Shown here: piece by piece, positions 8,394 through 18,228 of the stretch | How the letters are laid out: each line of letters opens with the position of its first letter | Numbering within the stretch: the first letter of the stretch is position 1 | NCBI GenBank assembly: GCA_013306675.1 | Contig: JABLUY010000092.1 | Coordinates: 1 to 64,000, forward strand | Reading direction: 5' to 3' | DNA length: 64,000 bases | Source: Thraustochytrium sp. TN22 | Lineage: Eukaryota > Sar > Bigyra > Thraustochytrida > Thraustochytriidae | Position numbers and translations under genes: made by a program | Notes under the pieces: generated by a model | Seen by the model: the letters and a program-made list of their open reading frames with translations, nothing else | Database searches by the model: none | Told to the model about the DNA's origin: nothing

Positions 8394-11300
8394 ATGTTCC
8401 GGCGGCTGAGGCGCGGGCTGCGGCGGTACACGTCCTCGGAGGCGCGCGGCGGCTCGTCCGCGCAGGCCCAGGCGGCAGCGGCGGCGGCGCAGGCCGAGGA
8501 CAGGCGCCGCGAGGGCGGCGAGAACCCGTTGGCCGGTCGTGACGCACGCAGCGACGACCGCGCCGACGGCCGCCGTGCAGAGCTGCAGCGAAAAGGGTCG
8601 GCGAAGTCCGAGACGACAGAGCACAGCGGCTCGCCGGGAAATGATGGCGCTCATGGCGGCGGGCAGTCGGCCACCGCCAGCAGCGACCCGCAGGAGATCG
8701 CCGAGAGCGGGTGGGGCGCGGCGAGGCGCGCGGAGTCAGCAGAGGATGCGCTGGCCAGCCTCATCAAGGACGCGGGCAAGGGCGTGCGGTTCGTGTCGTC
8801 GCGCGAGCTCCAAGAGGACGACGACTTTGACGAGGACGTGGAGATCTCCAGCGTGAGCAGCAGCAGCGACAGTAGCGACAGCTCGGGCCTGGGCTTGGGG
8901 TTCAAAGGCGACGCTGCTGCAGCGGCCGGCGCCCAGCCGTCGCTCGTGCGGCACAACAGGACGCTCACGATGCGCAGCCAGCGCGCGGCGGACCGACGGC
9001 TGCTCGACGCCGTGGCGGCCAACGCAACGCCCGCCGACGTGGACGCCCTGCTGGGCGAGGGCGCATTCTTGAACTGCGCAGACTTCGAGGGTAACACCCC
9101 GCTGCACGTGGCCGCCCGCGAGGGCCACGCGGAGCTCGTGCGGCACCTGTTGCAGCGCGCAGGCGCCGACGCTCGCGCGCGCAACCACATGGGCCAGACG
9201 CCCGTGGACCTTGCGCCCGCGCGCGTCAAGCCCATCTTCTACGAGACCACCGAGGAGCACATTTTGGATTGCGCGCGACGCAACGAAGTGCGGCTCATGC
9301 AGCCGCTGCTGCGGTCGCTGGAGGAGGCCGGCATGCTCAAGGACGCGCTGCGCACGCAGGTTCTGCTCGTGGCGGCAGGCGAGGGCGCCGCGCTCGTTGT
9401 GCAGCACATGCTGGACGTGTACGACGTTCCCGTGGACGCCACGCGCAAGCTCGGCCGGACGGCCCTGCACTACGCCGTGTCCAACAACCGCTACGAGGTC
9501 ATCCGCATGCTGCTGGAGCGCGGCGCCAGCACCGAGGTCGTGGACGCGCATGGCCTCAAGCCTATTCACGCCTCGGACGACCGCATCACACAGCGCGTCA
9601 TCCGCCGCGTGCAGGACATGCGCCGCCGCTCTCGCAAGGCGGTCTCCTACGCAACCGCACGGCGCCACGTTACGCTCGACAGCGACTACTTTGCGGCCTC
9701 GCGCACGCTCATCGACGCCATCCTCGTCTACGGCTTTCCGCTCAGCGCCGCGAGCCTTGGGGGCGCCACCGCTGTTGAGGCGGCCCGCACTGGCGTCGCC
9801 GGTGATGGCAAGCTGCTCTCCTCCTTCCCACGCGCGAGGGCTGACGCCGAATCCGCCAATTTTGAGCTCTTCTGCCGCGAGGCGCTCGCCTGCCTTGTGC
9901 ACAGCGCAGCCGAGGAGAATCGGGCGCAGCTGCAAAACATGCGCTCGGACCGTTCCTTCACGCAAAAGAGCTCCTTTGTCTTCCTCAAGAAGAAAATGAA
10001 GACGCCGCAAACCCCAAATGAGAACAATCACCAAACGGGCGTCTCCGACGCAACCGCCGCTACCGACCCGGGCATGTCCGGCAAAATGAGCGAGGCTGCC
10101 CACAGTCAGCACTCGCAAGACTCCGGACTGAGCTTCAGCCTGGGCCAAGACGTCATCGAGGTTGACGACGAGGACGACGACGACCAGGACGCCGATGATG
10201 GCGCCAGTGTGAGCTCCGGCGAGGGCGACGACGGCCGCTACGGTTCGGCGGCCACCACCGCCATCCGCGCGCCGCTCGAGAAGCCAGCCTCCTCGTCCGC
10301 GTCCTCGCACTTGACGCGGCGCGGCAGCTTCGCCGACTACCATCAGCTCAACGTGAACCTCTTCAAGCCGGCGTTCTACCCGTTCGTTGTCACGGACGGC
10401 AAGGGCGAGCGGTCCTTTTGCTTTGTCATGTGCTTCGCGCAGGTGTCTGAGGACAAGTCGGAGCTTGAGGCGCGCTGCGTGTGCCTCCTGTCCAAGCTTC
10501 CGCTCTTCAGTATCCACCGCGACGTGCTCTTTGACATGTACGCGGTCGCCATGGGCCACTACAAGCATGGCGGCGCCGGCCGCGAACCCATCACCGCGGC
10601 GCGCATCGCCCGCGCGCTCGTCGGTCGCGACGTCGGCGTCCCCGGGAGCCCCGGCCTGCGCGTGGACATTGGCACGCGCCTTGTCGCCTTTGACCCGCCG
10701 CCCTCGCTCTCGCTACCCATCGTGGACGACCTCTGCTTCAAGGCGCTCTTTGCCTGCCTGGAGCCCGCCAACATCGCGCGCGTGCTCTCGGCCCTGCTCA
10801 CCGAGCAGTCCGTCCTGCTCACGAGCGAGCACCCGGCGCTGCTCACCTTTGCCGCGCACGCGCTCCTGGCCCTGCTCTTCCCCTTCGAGTGGGTGCATAG
10901 CTTCATCCCCAACCTGCCGCGCGAGACGCTGCACATCGTGCAGGCGCCCTTTCCCTTCTTCTTTGGCATGCACAGCGCCTACTTTGAGCACGTCGCCGGC
11001 GACCGCCTCGCGTCCATCGTCGTGGTGAACCTGGATCGCGACTCGGTCGTAGCGCCCATCGACACGCTCGCCCCACACGGCCGCCACGCGCGGCGGCCGT
11101 CCCAGGGCCAAGACGCCAGCGGCATGGACGACGACCTGAGCGACCCGGGCACGCACGACGTCCCGCTCATGCCGTGGTCGCTGCGGCAGCTGATCGAGCA
11201 CGCCATCGCAGACGCCCTCCCGCCGCTGCACTGCAGACCGAACGCCGCCGACGTGGCGCTCGCCCTCGGCGCGCCCGGCCGGGCGCAGGTGTCCGGCGGC

Positions 11301-12242
11301 AGCAGCTTCGCGAGCGGCGCCAACCCGAGGGATCACAGCTCGCTGTCGGGGCTCGGCAAGGGCGCCGTCTCATGGATCGCGCGCGGCGCGCGGCCGTCCG
11401 CCTCGGGCAGCGTCAAGTTCTCCAGCGGCAAGTTCGCCCCGCTCGCCCGGACCACGGGCGACGGCAGCCTGCACCGCGCCTCCTCGTGGGTCGACCAGCC
11501 CCCGCTGCGCTCGTGCGCCTCCTCCAACGCCTCCTTCGGCTCACCGCACACGTCCTCCTTCAAGGTGCCCTCCGTGCGCTTGACGACGGCCGACTGGGTT
11601 TGTGACGTTGCCAAGGTGCGCGCCGCCTGCCTCGAGGCCATGGTCGGCCTTGTGGGGGACTTCAGCCGCGCCCACTTCGCGCAGCGCGCCAAGCTCGACA
11701 TGCTGGACCGCCAGACGCCCGAGATGCGCCGTTTCCTCACGCACATGCTCGAGACGCAGTACTGGAGCGTCTTCGTGACGGAGATCACCTCCGAGGCGCG
11801 CTCCGACCGCCGTGAGATGGAGCTCGCTCTCTTCAACACACTCATGGACAACCAGCTCGGCCATGTCCGCGTCATCGTGGAGGCGCGGCGCCTCGACCTG
11901 CACGAGGACCGCGACAGCGAGTCCAACGTCGAGCACACTGTGCAGCTCGGCGATCGCCTCACCATTATCGACAAGGTCCCGGCGCACTCGCTCGCGCACG
12001 CAACCTGGTTTCGCTTCCGCGAGTTCCGTGGCTGGGCCCTGGCTCGCGAGGCCGACCTTCGCAGGCTCGATACCGATTCGGACAGCCATCGCCGCTTGCA
12101 GGCGGCTCGCTTGCATTTCGGCAACGCGCAGCTGTACCCGCGCCAGTCGCCTGCGCAAGGCAGCACCCTCCCGGACCACGACGTGCTCTTCCACACCATC
12201 AACTTTGAGCGCTTCGAGTCCAGCTTCTGTGAGGCAGCCTGA
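8394..12242 (+). CDS. Ankyrin-repeat DENN-domain protein (probable Rab GEF)
   Basis: 1,282 residues in one exon. Residues 1-195 are low-complexity and Ser/Asp-rich. Ankyrin repeats follow at about 200-275 (EGNTPLHVAAREGHAELV) and 320-395 (RTALHYAVSNNRYEVIRMLLERGA). A tripartite DENN module follows. uDENN starts near residue 655 (FYPFVVTDGKGERSFCF). cDENN spans about 775-890, with LLTEQSVLLTSEHPALL and the FPFEWVHSFIPNLP stretch typical of the family. dDENN is around 1070-1140. An SH3-like end includes a WFRFREFRGWALA segment. DENN proteins exchange GDP on Rab GTPases in membrane traffic, so a cytosolic or membrane-recruited Rab GEF is the likely role. The DENN assignment is firm; the ankyrin fusion is a lineage feature. 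The start is the first Met, preceded by GC-rich leader sequence. Confidence 0.88.
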   Translation: MFRRLRRGLRRYTSSEARGGSSAQAQAAAAAAQAEDRRREGGENPLAGRDARSDDRADGRRAELQRKGSAKSETTEHSGSPGNDGAHGGGQSATASSDPQEIAESGWGAARRAESAEDALASLIKDAGKGVRFVSSRELQEDDDFDEDVEISSVSSSSDSSDSSGLGLGFKGDAAAAAGAQPSLVRHNRTLTMRSQRAADRRLLDAVAANATPADVDALLGEGAFLNCADFEGNTPLHVAAREGHAELVRHLLQRAGADARARNHMGQTPVDLAPARVKPIFYETTEEHILDCARRNEVRLMQPLLRSLEEAGMLKDALRTQVLLVAAGEGAALVVQHMLDVYDVPVDATRKLGRTALHYAVSNNRYEVIRMLLERGASTEVVDAHGLKPIHASDDRITQRVIRRVQDMRRRSRKAVSYATARRHVTLDSDYFAASRTLIDAILVYGFPLSAASLGGATAVEAARTGVAGDGKLLSSFPRARADAESANFELFCREALACLVHSAAEENRAQLQNMRSDRSFTQKSSFVFLKKKMKTPQTPNENNHQTGVSDATAATDPGMSGKMSEAAHSQHSQDSGLSFSLGQDVIEVDDEDDDDQDADDGASVSSGEGDDGRYGSAATTAIRAPLEKPASSSASSHLTRRGSFADYHQLNVNLFKPAFYPFVVTDGKGERSFCFVMCFAQVSEDKSELEARCVCLLSKLPLFSIHRDVLFDMYAVAMGHYKHGGAGREPITAARIARALVGRDVGVPGSPGLRVDIGTRLVAFDPPPSLSLPIVDDLCFKALFACLEPANIARVLSALLTEQSVLLTSEHPALLTFAAHALLALLFPFEWVHSFIPNLPRETLHIVQAPFPFFFGMHSAYFEHVAGDRLASIVVVNLDRDSVVAPIDTLAPHGRHARRPSQGQDASGMDDDLSDPGTHDVPLMPWSLRQLIEHAIADALPPLHCRPNAADVALALGAPGRAQVSGGSSFASGANPRDHSSLSGLGKGAVSWIARGARPSASGSVKFSSGKFAPLARTTGDGSLHRASSWVDQPPLRSCASSNASFGSPHTSSFKVPSVRLTTADWVCDVAKVRAACLEAMVGLVGDFSRAHFAQRAKLDMLDRQTPEMRRFLTHMLETQYWSVFVTEITSEARSDRREMELALFNTLMDNQLGHVRVIVEARRLDLHEDRDSESNVEHTVQLGDRLTIIDKVPAHSLAHATWFRFREFRGWALAREADLRRLDTDSDSHRRLQAARLHFGNAQLYPRQSPAQGSTLPDHDVLFHTINFERFESSFCEAA

Positions 12243-12753
12243 CCCGCGCAAGAGTCGCCACCGTCCCTACCACTATTTTGATGCCGAAGATTGTACCAAA
12301 TGTAAAAGAACTGCAGGGCAAGAAGAGGGAGGGAGGGGAAAGAGAAACAGAGAGACTCCGGGAGCTCTATGAAAAAGATGAGGTTGATTCGGAAAGGGGG
12401 GGGGTTGGGCGTGTGGCTCGAGAATGATCGCACTGCGCGCACGTGTGGCTCGAGAACGATCGCACTGCGCGCACGTGTGGCTCGAGAACGATCGCACTGC
12501 GCGCACGCCTCGGCACAACTATCCGCCGCTCGCCCGCCCGCCCGCCCGCCCGCCCGCCCGCCCACCTCGCAGTCAGGCAGCGCGCACGTAGCGTGCAACA
12601 CAAGGGGAACAGGGCATGCAGCGCAACGCGCAAGGCGCGTGCGCAACAGGGACAGGGGTCTACTCTCTAAGAGTAGAAAAGGTGGTGGGTGGGTGCGTCG
12701 GTGGGTGGGTGGGTGGGTGGGCGAGTGCCCTCTTCGAATGCGCACGTGATGCC
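12243..12753. other. Convergent spacer full of tandem repeats
   Basis: Both neighbouring genes end here. It holds three 32-bp units (12411-12506), a (CGCC)n run at about 12531-12563 and a (GGGT)n run at 12681-12723. No coding potential is seen. Confidence 0.7.
12411..12506. repeat. Three tandem 32-bp units
   Basis: Units at 12411-12442, 12443-12474 and 12475-12506 are identical except for one T/C difference in the first. Each contains CTCGAG and CGATCG palindromes, and each junction creates CACGTG. There are no spacers between units. Confidence 0.95.
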
Positions 12754-13961
12754 TTACTTGTCGCCGCCGTAAGCCTCCGGCTTGAGGCAGCCAACAAAGG
12801 GCAGACAGCGGTAGTCCTCCGCGAAGTCCATGCCGTAACCCACAACGAACTCGTTCGGGCACGTGAAACCGACGTAGTCGACCGCCACATCCGTCTGCGT
12901 GCGCCGCTCCTTCTTGTCCAGGAGCGTACACAGCTTGACCGACGCGCAGTCCTTGGTCATGAGGTATGACTTGAGCCACTTGAGCGTGTTGCCCGTGTCG
13001 ATCAGGTCCTCGATACTACGTGCGAGGGAGCCTGCGTCAGTCTTGCCGCCTGCCGACCTCCGTGCGCCAGCGCGAGGAAGACACAAAACCCCTCCCTCCT
13101 TCACACAGCCCAGACTTACATGAGCACATGCTGGCCCGCCGGGTCGTTGGCGAGATCCTTCTTGACGACGACCGAGCCCGTGGACTGCGTGCCCTTGCCA
13201 TAGGAGCTGACGGACATGAAGTCGATCTACACTCAAACCAAACAAGCAAGCAAGGCGTGTCAGCTTCGAGGGAACCACGCACGGCGTCCTGTCTGCACCC
13301 GCGCAGAGAAACAGCACAAACGCACCTGGTACGGCACAAGCATGTACTTGAGCAGGTCCGTCATGAAGCAGACGGCGCCCGTGAGGATGCCGACGGCCAG
13401 GATGGACTTGCCCTCGTAGTCCTTGCTAATCTTGAGCGCCATCTCCTTGACCTTTTGCTGGATCTGCGACTCGGTGAAGATCACCTCCTGGATGTTGCAC
13501 GCCCAGGACCGCGGGCAGTTCACCAGCGCCCTACGCCGCGCGCCGCGCGCGTCCAAACGTCAGTCCCTCGGAACGACAAGAGCCCCTTGCTCGCGCGGCG
13601 CCCTCCCATCCCTGAGCGCTTGCATTTTCCGCGGCACAAGGCGGGAATTTGCGGCGCTGCGCTGCGGTGCGCGCGTCTTCCGCCCCCCCCCCCGCTCACT
13701 CGCCAGGCCGGCCGGCAGCGGCCGCCTCGCGCTCTTCTGCGTGGCGTCGACGTGGGCTGCGTCTCGACGGCCGTGCCCTCTTCACAGCGCACTGCGTCCC
13801 CCCTCCCTCCCGCCCGCGTCGCGCACGTACTGCTGCAGCTTCATCTCCTGCGAGAGCTCCGTCTCCTCCTCCTCGCGGCGCTTGCTCGGCTCGATCACCT
13901 TGCGCTGGATCAGGTCGGCCACGGCCTTGAGGCCCTGCTCGAGCTCCAGGTCCATCTCCAT
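12754..13961 (-). CDS. HPRT: Hypoxanthine phosphoribosyltransferase, four exons
   Basis: Exons on the minus strand: 13961-13827, 13487-13326, 13226-13120 and 13015-12754, giving 221 residues. The three introns (339, 99 and 104 bp) are GT-AG and keep the frame. The joined protein has KSILAVGILTGAVCF, then DFMSVSSYGKGTQSTG, the PRPP-binding motif VLIIEDLIDTGNTL (created exactly at the exon 3/4 junction), LLDKKERR and a C-terminal VGYGMDFAEDYRCLPFVG. These are the hallmarks of a bacterial-type HPRT, which makes IMP or GMP from hypoxanthine or guanine plus PRPP in purine salvage. The charged N-terminal ~45 residues encoded by exon 1 are not conserved; this exon is inferred from splice phase and is the least certain part. 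The gene diverges from exportin-6 over a 453-bp repeat-rich spacer and converges with the DENN gene. Confidence 0.87.
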
Positions 13962-14414
13962 CGCGCCGGCCGACGCCGCCCGCCGCTCTGCCCTCGCTTC
14001 GGCTCGATTCGCGATTGCCGGGCGCCGCGCGAGGATGATTCGCGTGCAGCGCCGCCGCCGAGGCCATTGATCGAGCAGAGCAATGTCAGTGCCGCGTGCG
14101 GGGCGCGTGCGTCCGCGACCGTCGCGGACCGTCGCGGACCGTCGCGGACCGTCGCGGACCGGCGCGGGCGGCGCGGGCGTCGCGGACCGTCGCGGACCGT
14201 CGCGGACCGTCGCGGGCGTCGCGGACGGTCGCGGACGGTCCGGAAGGATCCGGGCGGCAGTGCCGCTTGGCTGCTCGCGCGCCTCGGCCGCCGACCGGAC
14301 GCCGACGCGCGGCGCGCGGCGGCCGCGAGCGCGCCCGCGCGGCCGGGTTCGGCCCCAGGCCAGGCCCGGCCCCGCCCGGCCCGGCCCCGGGGGCCGGCGG
14401 CGGCGGCTGGCGCC
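13962..14414. promoter_or_regulatory. Bidirectional HPRT/XPO6 promoter region
   Basis: 453 bp between two start codons. Much of it is a decamer minisatellite (14111-14241). No separate gene is seen. Both transcripts must start in or beside the repeat. Confidence 0.55.
14111..14241. repeat. 10-bp minisatellite, GTCGCGGACC units
   Basis: About a dozen perfect or near-perfect decamers in two blocks separated by a GGCGCGGGCG variant, ending in degenerate GCGGACGGTC units. It lies between the divergent HPRT and exportin genes. Confidence 0.92.
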
Positions 14415-17400
14415 ATGGCGCGGCTGGCGGAGGTGGAGGCGGCGCTCAACCGGCTGTTCGACCCGCGCACGGACGGCGCGGAGAAGCAGCAGATCGAGGC
14501 CGGGCTCGCGCAGCTGCGCGAGGGAGGAGACGCGGTGGAGTTCGCCTGCCAGGTGCTGAACGAGAGCCGCAACCAGTTCGCGCTCTGGTTCGCGAGCCTG
14601 ACGTTGGAACATGTGGCCCAGACGCGCTGGGCCACGGTTGGCCAGCGGGACGAGGTGCGCGGCTTCGTCATGGCGCACGCGCTGCGCCAACGCGGCGCGG
14701 CGCTGCCCGCGCACGTCGTCACCAAGCTGGCTAAGGTCGCTGTCGAGATGGCCAAGCACGACTGGCCGCAGCGGTACCCGGGCTTCTTGCGCGACGTCCT
14801 GGGCGGATGCGCCGCGCAGGACGACGCCACCAGCGCCGCCGCCCTGCAGCTGCTGCTCATGACCATCGAGGAGCTCGCCACGGACTCCACGCGCGCGGTG
14901 GTGTCCTCGGCGCGCAAGGCAGAGCTGCGCCAGCTCCTGCGCGCCGAGGTGGCCGCCATCGTGCAGCGCGTCGAAGCGGTGCTGCGCCAGGGCCTGGCGG
15001 CGCCGCAGCTCGCCGCGGGCGCCGAGCTGCCGCGCACGACGCTCGCCTTCGCCGTGCTGCAGCAGGTGCTCTCCTGGCTGCCGCCCGAGCAGGCGGCCGG
15101 CGGCGAGATCATGGGCGTCGTCTTCAAGTACATGGCCGTGCTGCGCAGCCCGCACGCCGTCGAGGCGCTCATGTGCATCAACGAGCTCCTTGACAAGAAC
15201 CTTGTGCCGCAGGACACGCTGGACTTTGTGCTGCGCGTGGCCGTCGCCGCGCTCGAGACGCTCCAGGTGCTGGCCGGCTCCGGCTCGGACGGCGCCCTCG
15301 GCGCCTGCGCCGAGGGCTTCGTCACGCAGTACACGCGCTTCTTGTCCATTCTGCTGCACAAACACCTGCGCAAGCTGGAGACACTTCCGCAGTTCTCCGT
15401 TCAAACCTTCGCCGAGCTCTTGGCGACCTACACGCTGCGACAGGAGTCCGTGGACGACTTCTTGTACGCGCTCGAGCTCTGGACCGTGTACACAGGCTAT
15501 GTCCGCGAGGACTTTGAGCGCGGTGGCGCGCAGAGCGCCCCCGCCGCGGCCTACCTGCAGGTCCTCGGCAACCTCATGATGGAGCTCCTGGAGCGCGCGC
15601 TGTGGTCCTCTAACGAGGACTTTCTCGACTCCATCGAGGACGAGCCGCTGGACCGCGCCTCCCCAAACGCGGCCGGCCCGTCCCTCTCGGGCGCCGGCGA
15701 CGAGGCGGCGCCCGAATCCGATCTGGAACGCTTCGTGACGCGCGTCGGCGCGCTCGTGGCGGAGATCGCCCTGCTCCCGGCGCCGTACGAGGGCCCGGCG
15801 TTCGAGCCGGCGCTCATGCAGGCCGGCCGCCACCTGCAGCGCGGCCTGGAGCGCCTCGCGCCGCTTTTCAACACGCTCAAACAGGGCCAGGTCGTGAGCC
15901 AGGGCGAGATGGCTGTCTACGCGCGCGCCGCCGGTGACGTCGGCACGCTCGTGCGAATCGTGGGCCAGCTCGCCATCTGGCTTGTTGTGCCGGGCCGCTT
16001 CTCCGCGCTCTTCGATGTCGCGCTGCAGTACATGCGCTGGGCCATGGAGCTCATCGAGGCGATGAACAGCAACCGCGTCTACACGTGCGGCCCCAGCTTT
16101 GTGCGCCTCGAGGTCAGCGTGCTGCAGCTCGCCACCGGTCTCTGCACCTGGCTGCAGAAGCTTGGCCAGCTCGCGGACGCTGTCCTGTCCACCAGCGGCG
16201 AGGTCAGCGAGGCGGACCGCGCCGCCCTGCAGGCCAATGCCACGGCTCGCGACTTCGTCGGCAGCTTCGACAACGTCGCCATGCAGGTCATCGAGCACGC
16301 ACTCGCCTCGCTCGCCTCCAACATCACGCCGCTCCCGGAGGAGATCAGCCTCGCCGGCATCGACCTCTTTGCGGCTGTCTGCGCCAACGTCATCCCGACG
16401 CGCCTGCTCGAATACCCGGCTGTCGACCGCGTCTGCGGCAACCTTGCCGACTTCTCGCTCTCTGTGCCGATTCGCCCGCGCACCAAGCTCTACGTGGCCG
16501 TCTCCCGCATGACGCTGGCGCCCGCCGTCAAGCGCAAGGCCGCGGCCGACCGCGAGACGCTCAAGGCGCTCTACATGGCGCGGATCGGCCCGGTCACCGC
16601 CGCCCTGCCGCCCCTCGTCGACGAGTGCGCGAGCCAGGCCGCCAACACGCCCTCGCGCCGCATGCAGAGCGCCGAGCGCTGCCGCCCGTTGCTCTCCATC
16701 CTCGCCGCGCTCAGTGACGACGCCGCGCTCAGCGTCACCACCACCAAGCAAGTTGTCGCCTCCGTCGTCCTGCCCGGCCTGCCGCAGGCGGTGCGCCTGC
16801 TCAGCGTGCTCATGATGCCGGCCGGCGCGCTGGCGGCGCAGAACGGCCAGGCCTCGCCCGAGGACCTGCAGCGCCTGCGCCGCCAGGTCACCGCCTCGCT
16901 CGGCGCGGCGCGCGACGCGCTCGACTTTATCGTCTCCGCGCTCGGCGCCTTTTCGCGCCAGGCGAGCAAGGAGGACTGCCTGCAGACCATCTCCGACCTG
17001 GTTGACATCTTCGCCGGCCAGAATCTCGCGCAAAACATCGCTGAGAACGGCAGCGGCGGCCCGCTGTTGCTGCTCAAGTTGCTTCGCCTCTTCGTGGCAC
17101 TCCTCGGGGAGCCCTCGTCCACGTTTTATCCGGTCTTTCCCAAGCTCATGACGCTCTGCCTGCAGGAGTTCCCTGCCGTCATCGCCAACCTCACCGCCAG
17201 AACTGCCGCCGCCGACGCTGGCGCGCAGTCCGCTGCCGCCGACCACGCTGTCGATCTTTACGAGGCGCTCTACGAGCTCGTGCACACCGTGCTCCGCCAG
17301 CATTGGCGCTGGTTTATGCGGGACTCCAATGCCATTGGCAAGCCCTGCTTTTCGCGCTCGATGGAGTTGCTTCTCGAGTCCCTCGACATGTCGAGCCTCT

Positions 17401-17786
17401 CCCCCAACACGTACCGCCGCAACCTCGCCATCTTTGACGACCTGCAGCAGACCCACAATCTCTACAGCGTCGACGAGTTCAAGCGCAACATGCGCCCGGC
17501 CTTTATGAAAACTCTGCTCATGCTTCTCGTCACCGGCTCGCGTGACATCCTGCAGGACGAGGTTCTGCAGACGCTTTACGGCCTCGCCAATGTCGACTTT
17601 GAGGAGTTCTACGCGAGCTTCGTTCCGGATGTTCTCCGCGCGTACGTCGCTCGCCACGGCCAGCAGCTCACCGAGGACGCCTATGCCAAGGTCACCGTAG
17701 CGCTCGTCAACCGCCCCACGGACCTTCCGTCCTTTTCGCTGGCCATGCGAGCCTTCTCGAACGACATTCGCGTCATGCTCTCCTAA
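14415..17786 (+). CDS. XPO6: Exportin-6-like karyopherin
   Basis: 1,123 residues, close to the ~1,125 of animal exportin-6, in a single exon. The N-terminus resembles the importin-beta N-terminal/Xpo1 region (KLAKVAVEMAKHDWPQRYPGF, about residues 104-124). Family-specific segments follow: SARKAELRQLL, CINELLDKNLVPQ and YTRFLSILLHKHLRKLE with LWTVYTGYV. The end reads LQDEVLQTLYGLANVDFEEFY and DLPSFSLAMRAF, as in XPO6. Exportin-6 carries profilin-actin complexes out of the nucleus with RanGTP. The rest is HEAT-like helices. The Met at 14415 is chosen because it starts the conserved helix; the upstream open frame translates the GC-rich decamer repeat. An internal acidic insert lies near residues 405-445. 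Assignment to XPO6 rather than XPO4/7 rests on the end segments. Confidence 0.85.
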   Translation: MARLAEVEAALNRLFDPRTDGAEKQQIEAGLAQLREGGDAVEFACQVLNESRNQFALWFASLTLEHVAQTRWATVGQRDEVRGFVMAHALRQRGAALPAHVVTKLAKVAVEMAKHDWPQRYPGFLRDVLGGCAAQDDATSAAALQLLLMTIEELATDSTRAVVSSARKAELRQLLRAEVAAIVQRVEAVLRQGLAAPQLAAGAELPRTTLAFAVLQQVLSWLPPEQAAGGEIMGVVFKYMAVLRSPHAVEALMCINELLDKNLVPQDTLDFVLRVAVAALETLQVLAGSGSDGALGACAEGFVTQYTRFLSILLHKHLRKLETLPQFSVQTFAELLATYTLRQESVDDFLYALELWTVYTGYVREDFERGGAQSAPAAAYLQVLGNLMMELLERALWSSNEDFLDSIEDEPLDRASPNAAGPSLSGAGDEAAPESDLERFVTRVGALVAEIALLPAPYEGPAFEPALMQAGRHLQRGLERLAPLFNTLKQGQVVSQGEMAVYARAAGDVGTLVRIVGQLAIWLVVPGRFSALFDVALQYMRWAMELIEAMNSNRVYTCGPSFVRLEVSVLQLATGLCTWLQKLGQLADAVLSTSGEVSEADRAALQANATARDFVGSFDNVAMQVIEHALASLASNITPLPEEISLAGIDLFAAVCANVIPTRLLEYPAVDRVCGNLADFSLSVPIRPRTKLYVAVSRMTLAPAVKRKAAADRETLKALYMARIGPVTAALPPLVDECASQAANTPSRRMQSAERCRPLLSILAALSDDAALSVTTTKQVVASVVLPGLPQAVRLLSVLMMPAGALAAQNGQASPEDLQRLRRQVTASLGAARDALDFIVSALGAFSRQASKEDCLQTISDLVDIFAGQNLAQNIAENGSGGPLLLLKLLRLFVALLGEPSSTFYPVFPKLMTLCLQEFPAVIANLTARTAAADAGAQSAAADHAVDLYEALYELVHTVLRQHWRWFMRDSNAIGKPCFSRSMELLLESLDMSSLSPNTYRRNLAIFDDLQQTHNLYSVDEFKRNMRPAFMKTLLMLLVTGSRDILQDEVLQTLYGLANVDFEEFYASFVPDVLRAYVARHGQQLTEDAYAKVTVALVNRPTDLPSFSLAMRAFSNDIRVMLS

Positions 17787-17822
17787 CGACAGAGACCGAA
17801 CGGCACTCCCACTGATGATGGG

Positions 17823-17918
17823 ATGCTGATGCTGATGCTGATGCTGATGCTGATGCTGATGCTGATGCTGATGCTGATGCTGATGCTGATGCTGATGCTG
17901 ATGCTGATGCTGATGCTG
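17823..17918. repeat. (ATGCTG)16 hexanucleotide repeat
   Basis: Sixteen perfect copies, 37 bp after the XPO6 stop codon, so probably inside its 3' UTR. Confidence 0.97.
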
Positions 17919-18010
17919 ACGTTGCAGCGCAGCCTGCTCATCCTCATCGGCTTCGCTCATCATCATCGGTGTCGGTGCTCGGCACTCGATCCATCGAACT
18001 ATCGAACCAT

Positions 18011-18090
18011 CGATGCATCTTGATCCATCTCGATCCGTCTCGATCCATCTCGATCCATCTCGATCCATCTCGATCCATCTCGATCCATCG
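18011..18090. repeat. CGATCCATCT decamer array
   Basis: About seven copies of a 10-bp unit with a few variants (CGATCCGTCT, TGATCCATCT). Confidence 0.93.
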
Positions 18091-18228
18091 ATTCATCGAT
18101 CGGTCAACCGATCGCGGAGAGCTTAGGTATGCTATCGACTAGCCCTTCATCCGTAACAAACACAAGCATGATTGACAACTCACTCTGACCTCAACAGCTC
18201 ACTTCTACGTTTGCTATGTTACAAAAGC

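Larger units (their letters stand above)
17787..18228. other. Convergent spacer with microsatellites
   Basis: 442 bp between the stops of XPO6 and the giant minus-strand gene. It contains (ATGCTG)16 and a CGATCCATCT decamer array. No coding function; the Gln-His translation of the hexamer is an artefact. Confidence 0.7.

Noticed and set aside
8736-10568. 610-codon antisense frame over the DENN gene
   Set aside because: Shadow frame; no motif, while the plus strand has ankyrin and DENN signatures.
12411-12506. CRISPR-like repeat array
   Set aside because: Units abut with no spacers and the DNA is eukaryotic; it is a plain tandem repeat.
13782-18068. 1,428-codon open frame antisense to exportin-6
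   Set aside because: It mirrors the XPO6 codon bias, includes the Gln-His translation of the hexamer repeat and has no domain; only its last ~45 codons are real, as HPRT exon 1.
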